Shown: positions 30,701 to 38,223 of the stretch, in pieces
Layout: each line of letters begins with the position of its first letter
How positions within the stretch are numbered: position 1 is the stretch's first letter
Origin: Endozoicomonas sp. SCSIO W0465
Lineage (GTDB): Bacteria; Pseudomonadota; Gammaproteobacteria; Pseudomonadales; Endozoicomonadaceae
NCBI RefSeq assembly: GCF_023716865.1
Contig: NZ_CP092417.1
Span: 5,868,001-5,932,000, forward strand
DNA: 64,000 nucleotides
Direction of reading: 5' to 3'
The notes under the pieces: generated by a model
Told to the model about the DNA's origin: nothing
Databases searched by the model: none
What the model saw: the letters and a program-made list of their open reading frames with translations, nothing else
Position numbers and translations under genes: made by a program

Positions 30701-30807
30701 TCTCTGGGAATCAAGAGCGCTGAGCCCTCATTTTTATCCGGGGTATTCGATTGATCTGGCAAAGGGTGAATCATGGCGGGGGGGTTATTTTGAATGATAG
30801 AGTACAT
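27712..30807 (-). CDS. Array copy 7: HD/SidE-PDE-like large protein
   Basis: 1,031 residues, first gene of the array in the direction of transcription, starting MYSIIQNNPPAMIHP behind AAAGGATC. The middle is of the copy 1/2 type. It carries a unique in-frame expansion: four 12-bp units at 30015-30062 give (FDED)3-FDEE just after the N-terminal module, where the other copies have a single FDEEL. HD residues and tail are intact, except a single Arg to Gly change near LSEETGQAIAVE. Upstream is a 430-bp divergent intergenic region shared with the gene at 31238. Confidence 0.75.
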   Translation of the reverse strand: MYSIIQNNPPAMIHPLPDQSNTPDKNEGSALLIPRDQLREHQRKEILLAARQGKLCIRVINLREEQAYLNQVNKAPRPACLLQYGLPIQTRCLDTYLKVGITNPEMLAVYKKNAATCQLIDSRKAVHELGVKCLSDYAEIEKKMRELAERRWDVYPGFTSGHLQPDGTFSPPKLKPYGKRRDTGLIPYPELLTTGYDKAQIKCYCITKQEATRDISDILQEKQRLENTLGIGSLPLAVYCQSSGSLEIYFDEDFDEDFDEDFDEELKGNQLAHNNDAFLDKFAEFYSIEPGLFKEVLNILPMTLKLESLKKVETLTSSAKISMLNKLVRMLKKPACYNPEVLQKIIDNKFPFNEYFYIEGEHVTLMDFFIRKQQKKFVYENFLTRSQSRSADVALDSKSKDELLFHHLIKGGATKIESKSLQISNTPPYLCNYLVTVLTTSETCGFWDLMSQPVNFPAIKVEIDRICQKSHNALGRLLKQVLCGPFSFEKDITFFKNHLLTLFYYGAVPNEALFEDIRCRLRFGSSQKIQESLGNNSLDDYFEWVQKIYRQREQDPFYQSWPAQVEEAKQAIAELSASLDLQTEQVPSPSPEVANETSELQFVVDAFSQPPVIANAQDNEETILKILQHYYRRPGPERVISSLGLNSLPSVWKPLHACSHVLRARNNALWYMELLEKFGSLHCTSDEKTLLALAVIYHDAAAEDVGKNREETRSAEYFKRDLAGQYPQTLLDDIALALESKENDVHGKDDDSLSATVRGYLRVLRFADRMDIIRCTGVGENFPGLTAPDADLSEFNASLLDLPPELSKFTADPERKSLFQRNLEAAMHGAADLAGVTGHLSHDLRANPYAHSYQLTPETRELTAQFERTPMPVGKMEDFINDNARRKIARLAGIHTCSDPDHKTCGTDSQRGLTRGIHNSWYDLQQIKLPACMTRLEKMQCEYGDMDVLSEETGQAIAVEVQRLKSRGIPMNLGTLTQKTLGSERAKRILEDDRGCTVTTVKRLRGHDQEGNPRLETMLVPSFSVQPEKPR
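30015..30062 (-). repeat. Four in-frame 12-bp units inside array copy 7
   Basis: The unit CCTCATCAAAAT is repeated exactly four times on the plus strand. It is a typical slippage-prone tract, and changes in unit number would keep the reading frame. Confidence 0.9.
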
Positions 30808-30916
30808 ATACCTGATCCTTTGGTGATGTTAATGCTTTCCTGATAGCCTTCCTATCAATGATTGTCTGCACTATTCCGGTAGCGCTTTGACTGGTTATAA
30901 AACGTTGCTTTACTGA

Positions 30917-30944
30917 TTGGATCTTTGTTTGGCTAAAAAGTTTC
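30917..30944 (-). promoter_or_regulatory. Sigma-E-like promoter, array copy 7
   Basis: GAAACTT (30944-30938), 14 nt, GATCCAA (30923-30917). The -10 differs from the other copies in the first two bases, so it may be weaker. Confidence 0.5.
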
Positions 30945-31028
30945 ATTTCTATCACTTTTTAATTTCAGAAAGTAATACCACTCCCGGGGGAGAGTAATTC
31001 CTGATGATCTCTGATCAATACCCGACTC

Positions 31029-31106
31029 AATAAGTAGCTGGCCATATGGAAGCGAATATTTCTGGCTGTCAGAAATATATGATTTCATTATGGTTAGCTA
31101 CTTATT
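31029..31106. repeat. 78-bp composite palindrome between divergent genes
   Basis: Outer arms AATAAGTAGCT (31029-31039) and AGCTACTTATT (31096-31106), extended by GGCCATA/TATGGTT, enclose an inner perfect 9-bp hairpin ATATTTCTG / CAGAAATAT. It lies between the promoters of array copy 7 and the gene at 31238. No reading frame; the rest of 30808-31179 shows nothing else. Confidence 0.7.
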
Positions 31107-31179
31107 TGCGGCTATGATCAACGGTTTAACCTGGCGGACTGTGCTGACTGTCCCGAATGTTAGCAGCAATGCATGCATT

Positions 31180-31207
31180 GAAACTTGCTGTAAGATTTAC
31201 TGTCTAA
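31180..31207 (+). promoter_or_regulatory. Sigma-E-like promoter for the 422-residue orphan
   Basis: GAAACTT (31180-31186), 14 nt, TGTCTAA (31201-31207), one of the best -10 matches in the window. The leader to the start codon is only about 25 nt. Confidence 0.7.
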
Positions 31208-31237
31208 CAAAAAGTAAAGAAAAATGGGATAAATAAT

Positions 31238-32506
31238 TTGGAAAGTTACTCATACGCTGACGCTGTGCGATCTGCACTTAAACAACCCTATTGCTTGCAT
31301 GACAGGTCAGAAAAGAAACCGGTATTCTTAAATTTTAGTGTTTCAAATATAGAAAAACAGATTAATGACAAATTTCCTCTTCCGGAATTAAAAAAAATAC
31401 ACGATGACTCAGGATCTTTCTGGTTTAGTAATGAATTTCCTACCCCTGAGACACTTGACTTTAAAAACACAATCAACAATTTATCTAAACTGTCTACCAA
31501 CCTAAGATCAAGGGGGGTATCCATTATTACCGGAGAGGGATGTTTACTGTCTTGTTTACCAGAGTTATCTCAAGTTTGTCGTATGGTTTTTCAGGTTGAC
31601 CATGACCCAAGGCTTTTGCATCTATCACAACAACTAATTGTCAGCCTGCCCACAGTTAGTATACGTGAGGAAACGATTTGGTTAGACCAGGCAATTAAAA
31701 AAATTGGACATGAAGTAATTGAGTTTTATCCCGCAAGAGGGGAAGAAATACATACCCAATACTCTGACAACAGGAATGGTATGGGGCGATATCACTGTTT
31801 TTCTTCTGAACAACGATTGAAAGAAACCCAAAAAGCCTGCTCTTTATGCAAGATAATCCCTGTTCATGCAGACTTTTTTGCCAAAAAAGATATGCTTGAG
31901 TTAGCAAAAATCATTAATAAAAACAATATTGAAGTGGTTTTTATTAATCTTTCCAATGTTATGGAGTATTTTCAAGCATTTTATACTGAAAACCCATTTT
32001 GCGGAATCGTTACCGGGTTTGATCCGAGCTATCACGTTAGAAACCTGCCGTTGAGTAAATCGACGCTATGTGCTTTCAGTTCGTTAAGGGTTACGCCTTT
32101 ATTCACCAGTGTTTGCTGTAAAAAAAACTATCAAAAAGAGTTGTATTCATTAGCCCGAAAGAACTCTGATGCTGTTATAGCTCAATTAGCTGAAAGGTTT
32201 TCGTCATCAAGCTCAACATTACTACCTGCTGATGCTTGTCTTGTATTAGCTAAAACCGCTTATCCTTATAGCCTTACTCAAGCATCCTTGCGTCTTACTC
32301 TGTCTCATTTAACGTATTCAGAAGCAGTAGAATTACAGAAACAAAGATCAACGATTGAAGCAGCATTAAAAGCTAATCGATGCATCAAAGGAAATGTTAT
32401 CATCGAATTCCTGACCATTATTGATACTGCAATAACCGGGCAATTGACAGCTGAACCGAATATCAACCGTCTTTCAGCACCCATACCAGAAATCAATATT
32501 CGATAA
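31238..32506 (+). CDS. Hypothetical protein, possible Rossmann-type methyltransferase fold
   Basis: 422 residues from a TTG at 31238. No in-frame ATG lies nearby; an upstream ATG is followed at once by a stop. No signal peptide or membrane span is visible. Residues ~95-130 (VSIITGEGCLLSCLP, then MVFQVDHDPRLLHL) have the beta-strand/Gly-rich-loop/acidic-residue order of an S-adenosylmethionine-binding fold, and VVFINLSNVMEYF at ~230 could be a later core strand. This is a fold guess only; no catalytic motif was recognised. The coding sequence is A+T-rich and isolated. Its promoter puts it with the array and SET genes. Confidence 0.7.
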   Translation: MESYSYADAVRSALKQPYCLHDRSEKKPVFLNFSVSNIEKQINDKFPLPELKKIHDDSGSFWFSNEFPTPETLDFKNTINNLSKLSTNLRSRGVSIITGEGCLLSCLPELSQVCRMVFQVDHDPRLLHLSQQLIVSLPTVSIREETIWLDQAIKKIGHEVIEFYPARGEEIHTQYSDNRNGMGRYHCFSSEQRLKETQKACSLCKIIPVHADFFAKKDMLELAKIINKNNIEVVFINLSNVMEYFQAFYTENPFCGIVTGFDPSYHVRNLPLSKSTLCAFSSLRVTPLFTSVCCKKNYQKELYSLARKNSDAVIAQLAERFSSSSSTLLPADACLVLAKTAYPYSLTQASLRLTLSHLTYSEAVELQKQRSTIEAALKANRCIKGNVIIEFLTIIDTAITGQLTAEPNINRLSAPIPEINIR

Positions 32507-32547
32507 AAATCACGACCAACACAACAGATCAAAGCGCTTAGAAGCAG

Positions 32548-32703
32548 TCCTGAAATAATTTTCACATTTCTGAATATCAAAACAACGTTCGTCCTGAGCC
32601 TGTCGAAGGTCGTGAACTCCGGCCTCATGTATTGTGCCAATCACCCTTCGACAAGCTCAGGATGAACGGGGATCGAGTGCAAAATGTGGCAATTATTTCG
32701 GGA
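32548..32703. mobile_element. MITE A, ~156 bp, between convergent genes
   Basis: Same ends (TCCTGAAATAATTTTCACAT, and CGGGA on the right) and interior palindromes as in the array spacers, so MITE A is not restricted to the array. It fills most of the gap between two convergent genes. Confidence 0.75.
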
Positions 32704-32710
32704 CAATTCC

Positions 32711-35638
32711 TTAAAAGTTATCGTCAGAAATTTCTATAGGCTTTCGTGCTGCCTGCCAGTATTGCTCACCATAATCAATCCAAAGGATTTCATTCGCAGG
32801 TATGGGCTTTATCGCAATAATAAACACCACCCATTGTCCTTGCTGATTCCTATGCCTTAGAAATGATACATTTTGCTCCGGGGGATTTTTTTCCTTACTG
32901 GCGTAAGTGCTGTAAGCATTGATCAACGATGTTATATTTCCTTCCCTGTACGCTGAGATGAAAACATCATTGGCAGGCGTGAAGCTATAGCGGTCAATAT
33001 TTGCCAAGGTAGCGCCCATGACACGCGCCCCCTGTTGGTATGTATTATTATGGTATTGCTTACCTGCATAATGCCCCAGCAGCTCCCATTGCGAAATATC
33101 CCGCCTGGCGATGACCTCTTCCTGACCTTTTAATTCACTAAAAATCGATCCATCGTGTTTTTGAGCGGACATTCGCTCTTTTAAATACTGCTCTCTTTGC
33201 TCGCCATCCAGAGCCTGATACTTTGCTATAGACTCATTAATGCTTTTTCTGATTGATCTATCGTTTGGTATGTCGATCTGACTGAAGAACGTTGTTTGTC
33301 TTTGCCTGTGTTCATCGACTTCCATTTTGACGGACTTTTCTGCCATCCATAACGGAGCCTGGTCGTTGATACGATGAGGTAATGCAATTAACCCGGTTAT
33401 CCCTTCTTTTATAAAAATCACCTCATCATCCCGTTTTTTTTCGGATCTCTGCTTCAGGAAGGCATCCACTTCCGCCTTTTCCGGTAAGCCCCTGCTATTA
33501 AACATGGAGGAAATATGGGTGACCAGCGCCCGGTCGAACGGCTGGTCCTTAACAGCCTTATCAATGCCCTGCCATCCCTGTTTCAGGCAGCCCTGCTTCA
33601 GGAAGGCTTCCAGTTTCGCCTTTCCCGGTAAGCCTTTGCGATGGCATATGGAGGAGATATTGGTAACCAGTGCCCGGTCGAGCGGCTGGTCCTTAACGGC
33701 TTCATCAATGCCCTGCCATCCCTTTTTCAGGCAGCCCAACTTCAGGAAGGCTTCCACTTTCGCCTGTTCCGGCAAGCCTCTGCCAGAGCACATGGAGGAA
33801 ATGTGGGTGACCATCGACCGATCGAGGGGGCTATCCTTAACGGCCTCATCAATGCCCTGCCATCCCCGTTTCAGGCAGCTCAGCTTCAGGAAGGCTTCCA
33901 CGTCCGCCTTTTCCGGTAAGCCTTTGCCAGAACACATGGAAGAAATATGGGTGACCAGTGTCCGGTCGATCGGCATGTCCCTAACGGCCTCATCAATACC
34001 CTGCCACCCCTGTTTCAGGCAGCCCAGCTTCAGGAAAGCTTCCACTTTCGCCTGTTCCGGTAAGCCTTTGCCATTACACATGGAGGAAATATGAGTGATC
34101 AGCGCCCGGTCGGGGGGCTTGTCCTTGACGGCCTCATCAATGCCCTGCCATCCCTCTTTCAGGCAATCCAGCTTCAGAAAAGCTTCCACTTTCGCCTTTT
34201 CCGGTAAGCCTTTGCCATTACACATGGAGGAAATGTTAGTGACCAGAGCCCGGTCGAGGGGCTTGTCCTTAACGGCCTCATCATTGCCCTGCCATCCCAT
34301 TTTCAGGCAGCCCAGTTTCAGGAAGGCTTCCACTTTCGCCTTTTCCGGTAAGCCTCTGCTATTACACATGGAGGAAATGTTAGTGATCAGAGCCCGGTCG
34401 AGGGGCTTGTCCTTAACGGCCTCATCATTGCCCAGCCATCCCATTTTCAGACAGTCCAGCTGCAGAAAGGCTTCCACTTTCGACTTTTCCGGTATGCCTT
34501 TGCCAGAAGACATGGAAGAAATGTTGGTAACCAGTGGCCGGTCGAGCGGCTTGTCCTTAACCGCCTCACCCATGCCCGGCCATCCCTCTTTCAGGCAATC
34601 CAGCTTCAGGAAGGCTTCCACTTTCGACTTTTCCGGCAAGCCTCTGCTATTACACATCGAGGAAATGTTGGAGACCAGTCCCGGGTCGAGGGGCTTATCC
34701 ATGACTACCTCGTCATCACCCCGCCATTGCATTTTCAGGCAGCCCAGCGTCAGTAAGTCGTCCACTTTCGCCTTTTCCGGTAAGCCTTTGCCATTACACA
34801 TGGAGGCAATCTGCTTTAAAAACGGAATGGCAGCAATTGCTGCCAAATCCCCATCGTCCATGCCCGCAAGCTGGGTTACACTGCTCTTACTCTTCAGCAT
34901 GCTGGTTAAACTGGCAGTGTTGTTAACGGTTTTGCTCACTGCCGAAAAAAATACATTGGCTTTTTGAAAATACCTGGAACAATCCTGATGTTCGGTAACA
35001 ATATTGAATCGCTTCAGTTTTGCAAAGAGAGTAGGCAGGGGAGGGACGCTTCTATCCATGGATAACTGAATACCTCTCTGTTCAAGTGTTTGCAGGAGAG
35101 TGCAGGCCTTGGAAAGTACCGTTTTGACGCCCGGGTGACTCAGGCATGACGTTATTTGATGTTGCTGAGTGGCGGTAAACCTGGCAATGATTTCGCTGTG
35201 GTCCGGCTCCTGATCAACACTTGACGATTCAGGTGGCTCTGTCAGGGGTTCTGTCAGGTGTTCAACAGAAAAAAAGGAAGAGGGATCATCACCCGGGCCA
35301 ATCACCATTGCCTGTGGATGGGTATTCACCACAGAAGGTCGTGAGGCGCTGACTTCATGCCCCATCATGGGTAAAGCTGAATCCCGCCCAGTCGATGCTG
35401 ACGTGCCATTCACTCGGGTATTCACACGTTGCCAACAACGGCGTTTTTTTGGAGACCGTTTCGATTCACACGACTGCTCTGTAAAATCCTCTTGAATTTG
35501 CCTGTTTTTCCTGTCAACGGTTTGAACCCTGTGCCCGGAGAAATAGCGCTTTCTGTTGTTGCTGTCCGGTAATGGCTCAGTACCAACGGTCGTTGGGGAA
35601 GTGATAATAGCAGGGTGGTTTGATACGGGAGTCGACAT
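32711..35638 (-). CDS. SET-domain protein with ten 48-residue repeats and a basic NLS-like patch
   Basis: 975 residues. The N-terminus (~1-130) is Ser/Thr/Pro-rich and contains KRSPKKRR at 60-67 with a second basic group at 43-46, a pattern like a eukaryotic nuclear localisation signal. Residues ~260-750 are ten tandem 48-residue helical repeats (consensus ISSMCNGKGLPEKAKVEAFL, then CLK.GW.G.DEAVKD.PLDRA). Residues ~835-962 form a SET domain: GHYAG at 855, the NITSLINAY segment in place of the usual NHSC knot, and PIPANEILWIDYGEQYW at the end, which matches the final SET motif (DYG..YW). SET enzymes transfer methyl groups from S-adenosylmethionine to lysine, often on histones. A role as a secreted nuclear effector is inference. 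The start at 35638 lacks a Shine-Dalgarno sequence. Confidence 0.85.
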   Translation of the reverse strand: MSTPVSNHPAIITSPTTVGTEPLPDSNNRKRYFSGHRVQTVDRKNRQIQEDFTEQSCESKRSPKKRRCWQRVNTRVNGTSASTGRDSALPMMGHEVSASRPSVVNTHPQAMVIGPGDDPSSFFSVEHLTEPLTEPPESSSVDQEPDHSEIIARFTATQQHQITSCLSHPGVKTVLSKACTLLQTLEQRGIQLSMDRSVPPLPTLFAKLKRFNIVTEHQDCSRYFQKANVFFSAVSKTVNNTASLTSMLKSKSSVTQLAGMDDGDLAAIAAIPFLKQIASMCNGKGLPEKAKVDDLLTLGCLKMQWRGDDEVVMDKPLDPGLVSNISSMCNSRGLPEKSKVEAFLKLDCLKEGWPGMGEAVKDKPLDRPLVTNISSMSSGKGIPEKSKVEAFLQLDCLKMGWLGNDEAVKDKPLDRALITNISSMCNSRGLPEKAKVEAFLKLGCLKMGWQGNDEAVKDKPLDRALVTNISSMCNGKGLPEKAKVEAFLKLDCLKEGWQGIDEAVKDKPPDRALITHISSMCNGKGLPEQAKVEAFLKLGCLKQGWQGIDEAVRDMPIDRTLVTHISSMCSGKGLPEKADVEAFLKLSCLKRGWQGIDEAVKDSPLDRSMVTHISSMCSGRGLPEQAKVEAFLKLGCLKKGWQGIDEAVKDQPLDRALVTNISSICHRKGLPGKAKLEAFLKQGCLKQGWQGIDKAVKDQPFDRALVTHISSMFNSRGLPEKAEVDAFLKQRSEKKRDDEVIFIKEGITGLIALPHRINDQAPLWMAEKSVKMEVDEHRQRQTTFFSQIDIPNDRSIRKSINESIAKYQALDGEQREQYLKERMSAQKHDGSIFSELKGQEEVIARRDISQWELLGHYAGKQYHNNTYQQGARVMGATLANIDRYSFTPANDVFISAYREGNITSLINAYSTYASKEKNPPEQNVSFLRHRNQQGQWVVFIIAIKPIPANEILWIDYGEQYWQAARKPIEISDDNF
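33486..34830 (-). repeat. Ten 144-bp tandem coding repeats in the SET gene
   Basis: A near-constant word (CATGGAGGAAAT on the plus strand) recurs every 144 bp from ~33504 to ~34800, one per 48-residue protein repeat. The last unit in the protein is partial. Variable protein positions cluster at the NGKG/SGRG/HRKG loop and at CLK.GW. Confidence 0.9.
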
Positions 35639-35693
35639 AGGAGGTATGACAATACTTATTTCATCAGCCAGTTCATGTCTTCATGGTATGTTA

Positions 35694-35721
35694 ATCGACC
35701 GGATAAACCCGCTATAGTTCA
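35694..35721 (-). promoter_or_regulatory. Sigma-E-like promoter for the SET gene
   Basis: On the minus strand TGAACTA (35721-35715), 14 nt, GGTCGAT (35700-35694). The leader is ~50 nt. The base before the ATG region reads ACCTCCT, the opposite of a ribosome-binding site. Confidence 0.6.
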
Positions 35722-35857
35722 ATTACAAAGCTGAAAAGTAAACTCCAGAAAAGTGTCGAACTGCGCCTGCGGCACACTCATTGCTGAACATTGCTGAACA
35801 TTGCTGAATTTGGCGTTAGGCTTGCCATCACTCATCACTATCTAAATGATTCGATAT

Positions 35858-35885
35858 TGAACTTATTGTATAACTTTTTGTCTCA
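35858..35885 (+). promoter_or_regulatory. Sigma-E-like promoter for the coiled-coil protein
   Basis: TGAACTT (35858-35864), 14 nt, TGTCTCA (35879-35885). The leader to the ATG is about 28 nt. Confidence 0.65.
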
Positions 35886-35918
35886 ATATAACGAAACTGA
35901 AAGTATTTTGGGTAATAT

Positions 35919-36461
35919 ATGAACTGTAATCAATCTCTTGGATACCCGGGAAACACCTTGGGTTTTATACCCGATCATGCCAAACAACAAACAAGAATCG
36001 GTGTTAAAAGACCGTTTATTCCAGAGCGTGCAGACATAGTAGTAGTTGAAGATAATATTAAGCGGCCTCATTTCCACACGGCTTTTGCAAAACAAACATT
36101 GACTGGCAAACAGATTGCTTCTTTGGGGCCATGTGATCCAAGACTCAATCAAGATACATCCAATAATTTTGCCAGAGGATTTAGTGAAAACTATAAAAAT
36201 AAACCCGATACCGATAGTGAATGGATTAATCAATGTAAAACGCTGAAGTTGGAAAAAAGCAGACTTAAACATCAGTTGGATGTTCTCTCTGCAAAATATG
36301 ATCTTATGAAGAAGGAATTAAAAGATCGAAAATATGAATTATTAGAAGCACAAAATAAGGTTTCCCGTCTTACCAAAGAAAACTCAGATGTTAAATCAGA
36401 GCTTGCTAAACAATCTTATCAGTTAGATTTGGTTAAGAATATTGTAAATGGAAAAACCTAA
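35919..36461 (+). CDS. Hypothetical coiled-coil protein
   Basis: 180 residues; GGGTAA lies a few bases before the ATG. The N-terminal ~95 residues look unstructured and lack a signal peptide. From ~100 to 170 there is a clear heptad-rich coiled coil (LKLEKSRLKHQLDVLSAKYD, then KELKDRKYELLEAQNKVSRL). No family was recognised. It stands alone between the SET gene and an IS66 element, and its promoter links it to the putative effector regulon. A small secreted or chaperone-like protein would fit, without direct proof. Confidence 0.7.
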   Translation: MNCNQSLGYPGNTLGFIPDHAKQQTRIGVKRPFIPERADIVVVEDNIKRPHFHTAFAKQTLTGKQIASLGPCDPRLNQDTSNNFARGFSENYKNKPDTDSEWINQCKTLKLEKSRLKHQLDVLSAKYDLMKKELKDRKYELLEAQNKVSRLTKENSDVKSELAKQSYQLDLVKNIVNGKT

Positions 36462-36528
36462 ATTGCCTTCATACAGTCGGTGTCTCTAACAGTAATGAAA
36501 ACCCTGTTTAAGCAGCATCCATATTTAC

Positions 36529-36619
36529 TGTGGCTACAGCGGTGACCACCATTCTGACCTGAATCAGGTTGTGTTGCAGCTAATGACCAAAAATGAGGCA
36601 GGTGTCCCTGTGTTTACGG
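36529..36619 (+). pseudogene. Fragment of an IS1634-like transposase
   Basis: The frame reads YSGDHHSDLNQVVLQLM followed by AGVPVFT, matching the YSRDHRPDLNQVVLQL region of IS1634-type transposases. It has no start, is cut by the IS66-2 insertion at 36620, and only a few codons can be followed after it at 38529. Confidence 0.6.
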
Positions 36620-36708
36620 GTAACTGTTCAGCACCCCCACATAAATCTGGAATTTTCTGATTTTTATACCATCCTCTTAAGCACCATTTTTCCACAATAT
36701 TCGCCAGC

Positions 36709-38223
36709 ATGATTCCAGAACTACCCGCAACTATGTCGGCTGAGATTCTCTTGAAAGAGAATGCAGAGCTGCGGATGAGAGTTGCCTGTCTGGAAGAGCG
36801 ATGTCGAGAATTGGAAGAAAAGGTTGGCAAGAACAGTCAAAACAGCAGCAAGCCGCCATCGTCTGATGGTTATCAAAAACCTTGTAAAAACAGTAATTCT
36901 CCAGATCATTCTGACGACCTTTCCGCAGATAAAGGTACCGATCCATCGGATGAAAAACCCAATCCTAAAAGTCTGAGACAGTCTTCTGGTAATAAAGCCG
37001 GTGGAAAGAAAGGGCATCAGGGCACTTGTCTTAAACAGGTCGATATCCCTGACTATATTGAGTACCTTCCAGTTAAAGAATGCAATAAATGTCAGGCGTC
37101 TCTTCTTGATAGTGAGCCGGTCAAATATATTGAACGACAGGTGTTTGAACCAGGGAGACCGGGTGAATTTGAAGTAACGGCCCATAGAGCTGAAGTAAAA
37201 ATCTGCACTTGTGGTTGTCGGAATCAGGCTGAATTCCCGGAAGGTGTTACCGCTGCCGCACAATATGGCTCAGCCACACAGGCTATGGCCGTCTATCTTA
37301 ACCAATACCATTTCCTGCCTTTTAAGCGCGTGTCAGAGTATTTTAATACTCTCTATAAAATGAGTGTAAGTGCAGGCACTGTCGCCAATTTTGTGGCCAG
37401 AACCTATGAAAATCTGGCTTCTACTGAAGAGGTTATTCGTGACGCCTTGCGGGAATCGTCTGTTGCCGGAGCCGATGAAACGGGTATGCGGGCCGAGGGC
37501 TCTTTGCACTGGCTACACGTTATGCGGGATGAACAATGGACGCTCTACTACTTGTCTGAAAAGCGAGGTCGTGAGGCCATGGACACGATGGGCATACTGC
37601 TAACATTTGCAGGCGTTCTGGTTCATGATCATTGGAAATCCTATTTTGCATATGCGGCAACTCACGTACTTTGCAATGCCCATCACCTGAGGGAGCTTTT
37701 GGGTGTTGTTGATAGGGACAGCAATCAACTGGCGTTGCGATTGATGAAGCTACTGAGGCTTTCCTGGCATTACTGCAAGGGCTTTAAGACCATAGGTATG
37801 CTACAGATGCCAAGTGTTGTCTGTGAACGAATCGAGAAGATTTATGACCGGTTGCTTCAGCGGGCTCTAATGAAAGAAGTCGTCTATATGGAGAAGCAAC
37901 GAGAGGAGCTTAAGCGCAAGAAAGTCAAGAATACTAAAGCTTACAATCTCTTCAAACGACTCACTGAGTTCAAGGCTGAGACACTGCGCTTCATGTCAGA
38001 TTTTACCATTCCCTTCGATAACAATGGCAGTGAGCGGGATGTTCGAATGGCCAAGTTAAAGCAGAAAATCTCAGGCTGCTTCAGGAGTGCAGACGGTGGT
38101 TCTATGTTTGCACGGATTCGCAGCTATTTGTCGTCTGCCAGAAAACAGGGAATGGACATATATCAATCACTTCATAGAGCTGTTCGGAATTACTGTAATA
38201 TGCCTTTGCTCAGTGCTGAATAG
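36709..38223 (+). CDS. IS66-family transposase (intact)
   Basis: 504 residues with a leucine-rich coiled coil near 15-45, a hydrophilic Ser/Asn-rich linker (SQNSSKPPSSDGYQK) typical of IS66 TnpC, a zinc-finger segment (CNKCQ, CTCGC) and the DDE core: Asp in VAGADETGMRAEG, Asp in VLVHDHWKSYF, Glu in FDNNGSERDVRMAKLKQK. It is the intact reference for the interrupted copy at 17113 and the copy at 62228. Accessory tnpA/tnpB genes are absent, as in the single-gene IS66 subgroup. Confidence 0.95.
   Translation: MIPELPATMSAEILLKENAELRMRVACLEERCRELEEKVGKNSQNSSKPPSSDGYQKPCKNSNSPDHSDDLSADKGTDPSDEKPNPKSLRQSSGNKAGGKKGHQGTCLKQVDIPDYIEYLPVKECNKCQASLLDSEPVKYIERQVFEPGRPGEFEVTAHRAEVKICTCGCRNQAEFPEGVTAAAQYGSATQAMAVYLNQYHFLPFKRVSEYFNTLYKMSVSAGTVANFVARTYENLASTEEVIRDALRESSVAGADETGMRAEGSLHWLHVMRDEQWTLYYLSEKRGREAMDTMGILLTFAGVLVHDHWKSYFAYAATHVLCNAHHLRELLGVVDRDSNQLALRLMKLLRLSWHYCKGFKTIGMLQMPSVVCERIEKIYDRLLQRALMKEVVYMEKQREELKRKKVKNTKAYNLFKRLTEFKAETLRFMSDFTIPFDNNGSERDVRMAKLKQKISGCFRSADGGSMFARIRSYLSSARKQGMDIYQSLHRAVRNYCNMPLLSAE

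Noticed and set aside
33486..34830. CRISPR array (regular repeats)
   Set aside because: The 144-bp period lies in one open reading frame, the units are similar throughout with no unique spacers, and no cas genes are near.
33486..34830. TAL-effector-type DNA-binding repeats
   Set aside because: The loop between two helices is suggestive, but the unit is 48 residues rather than 33-35 and the TALE consensus is absent.
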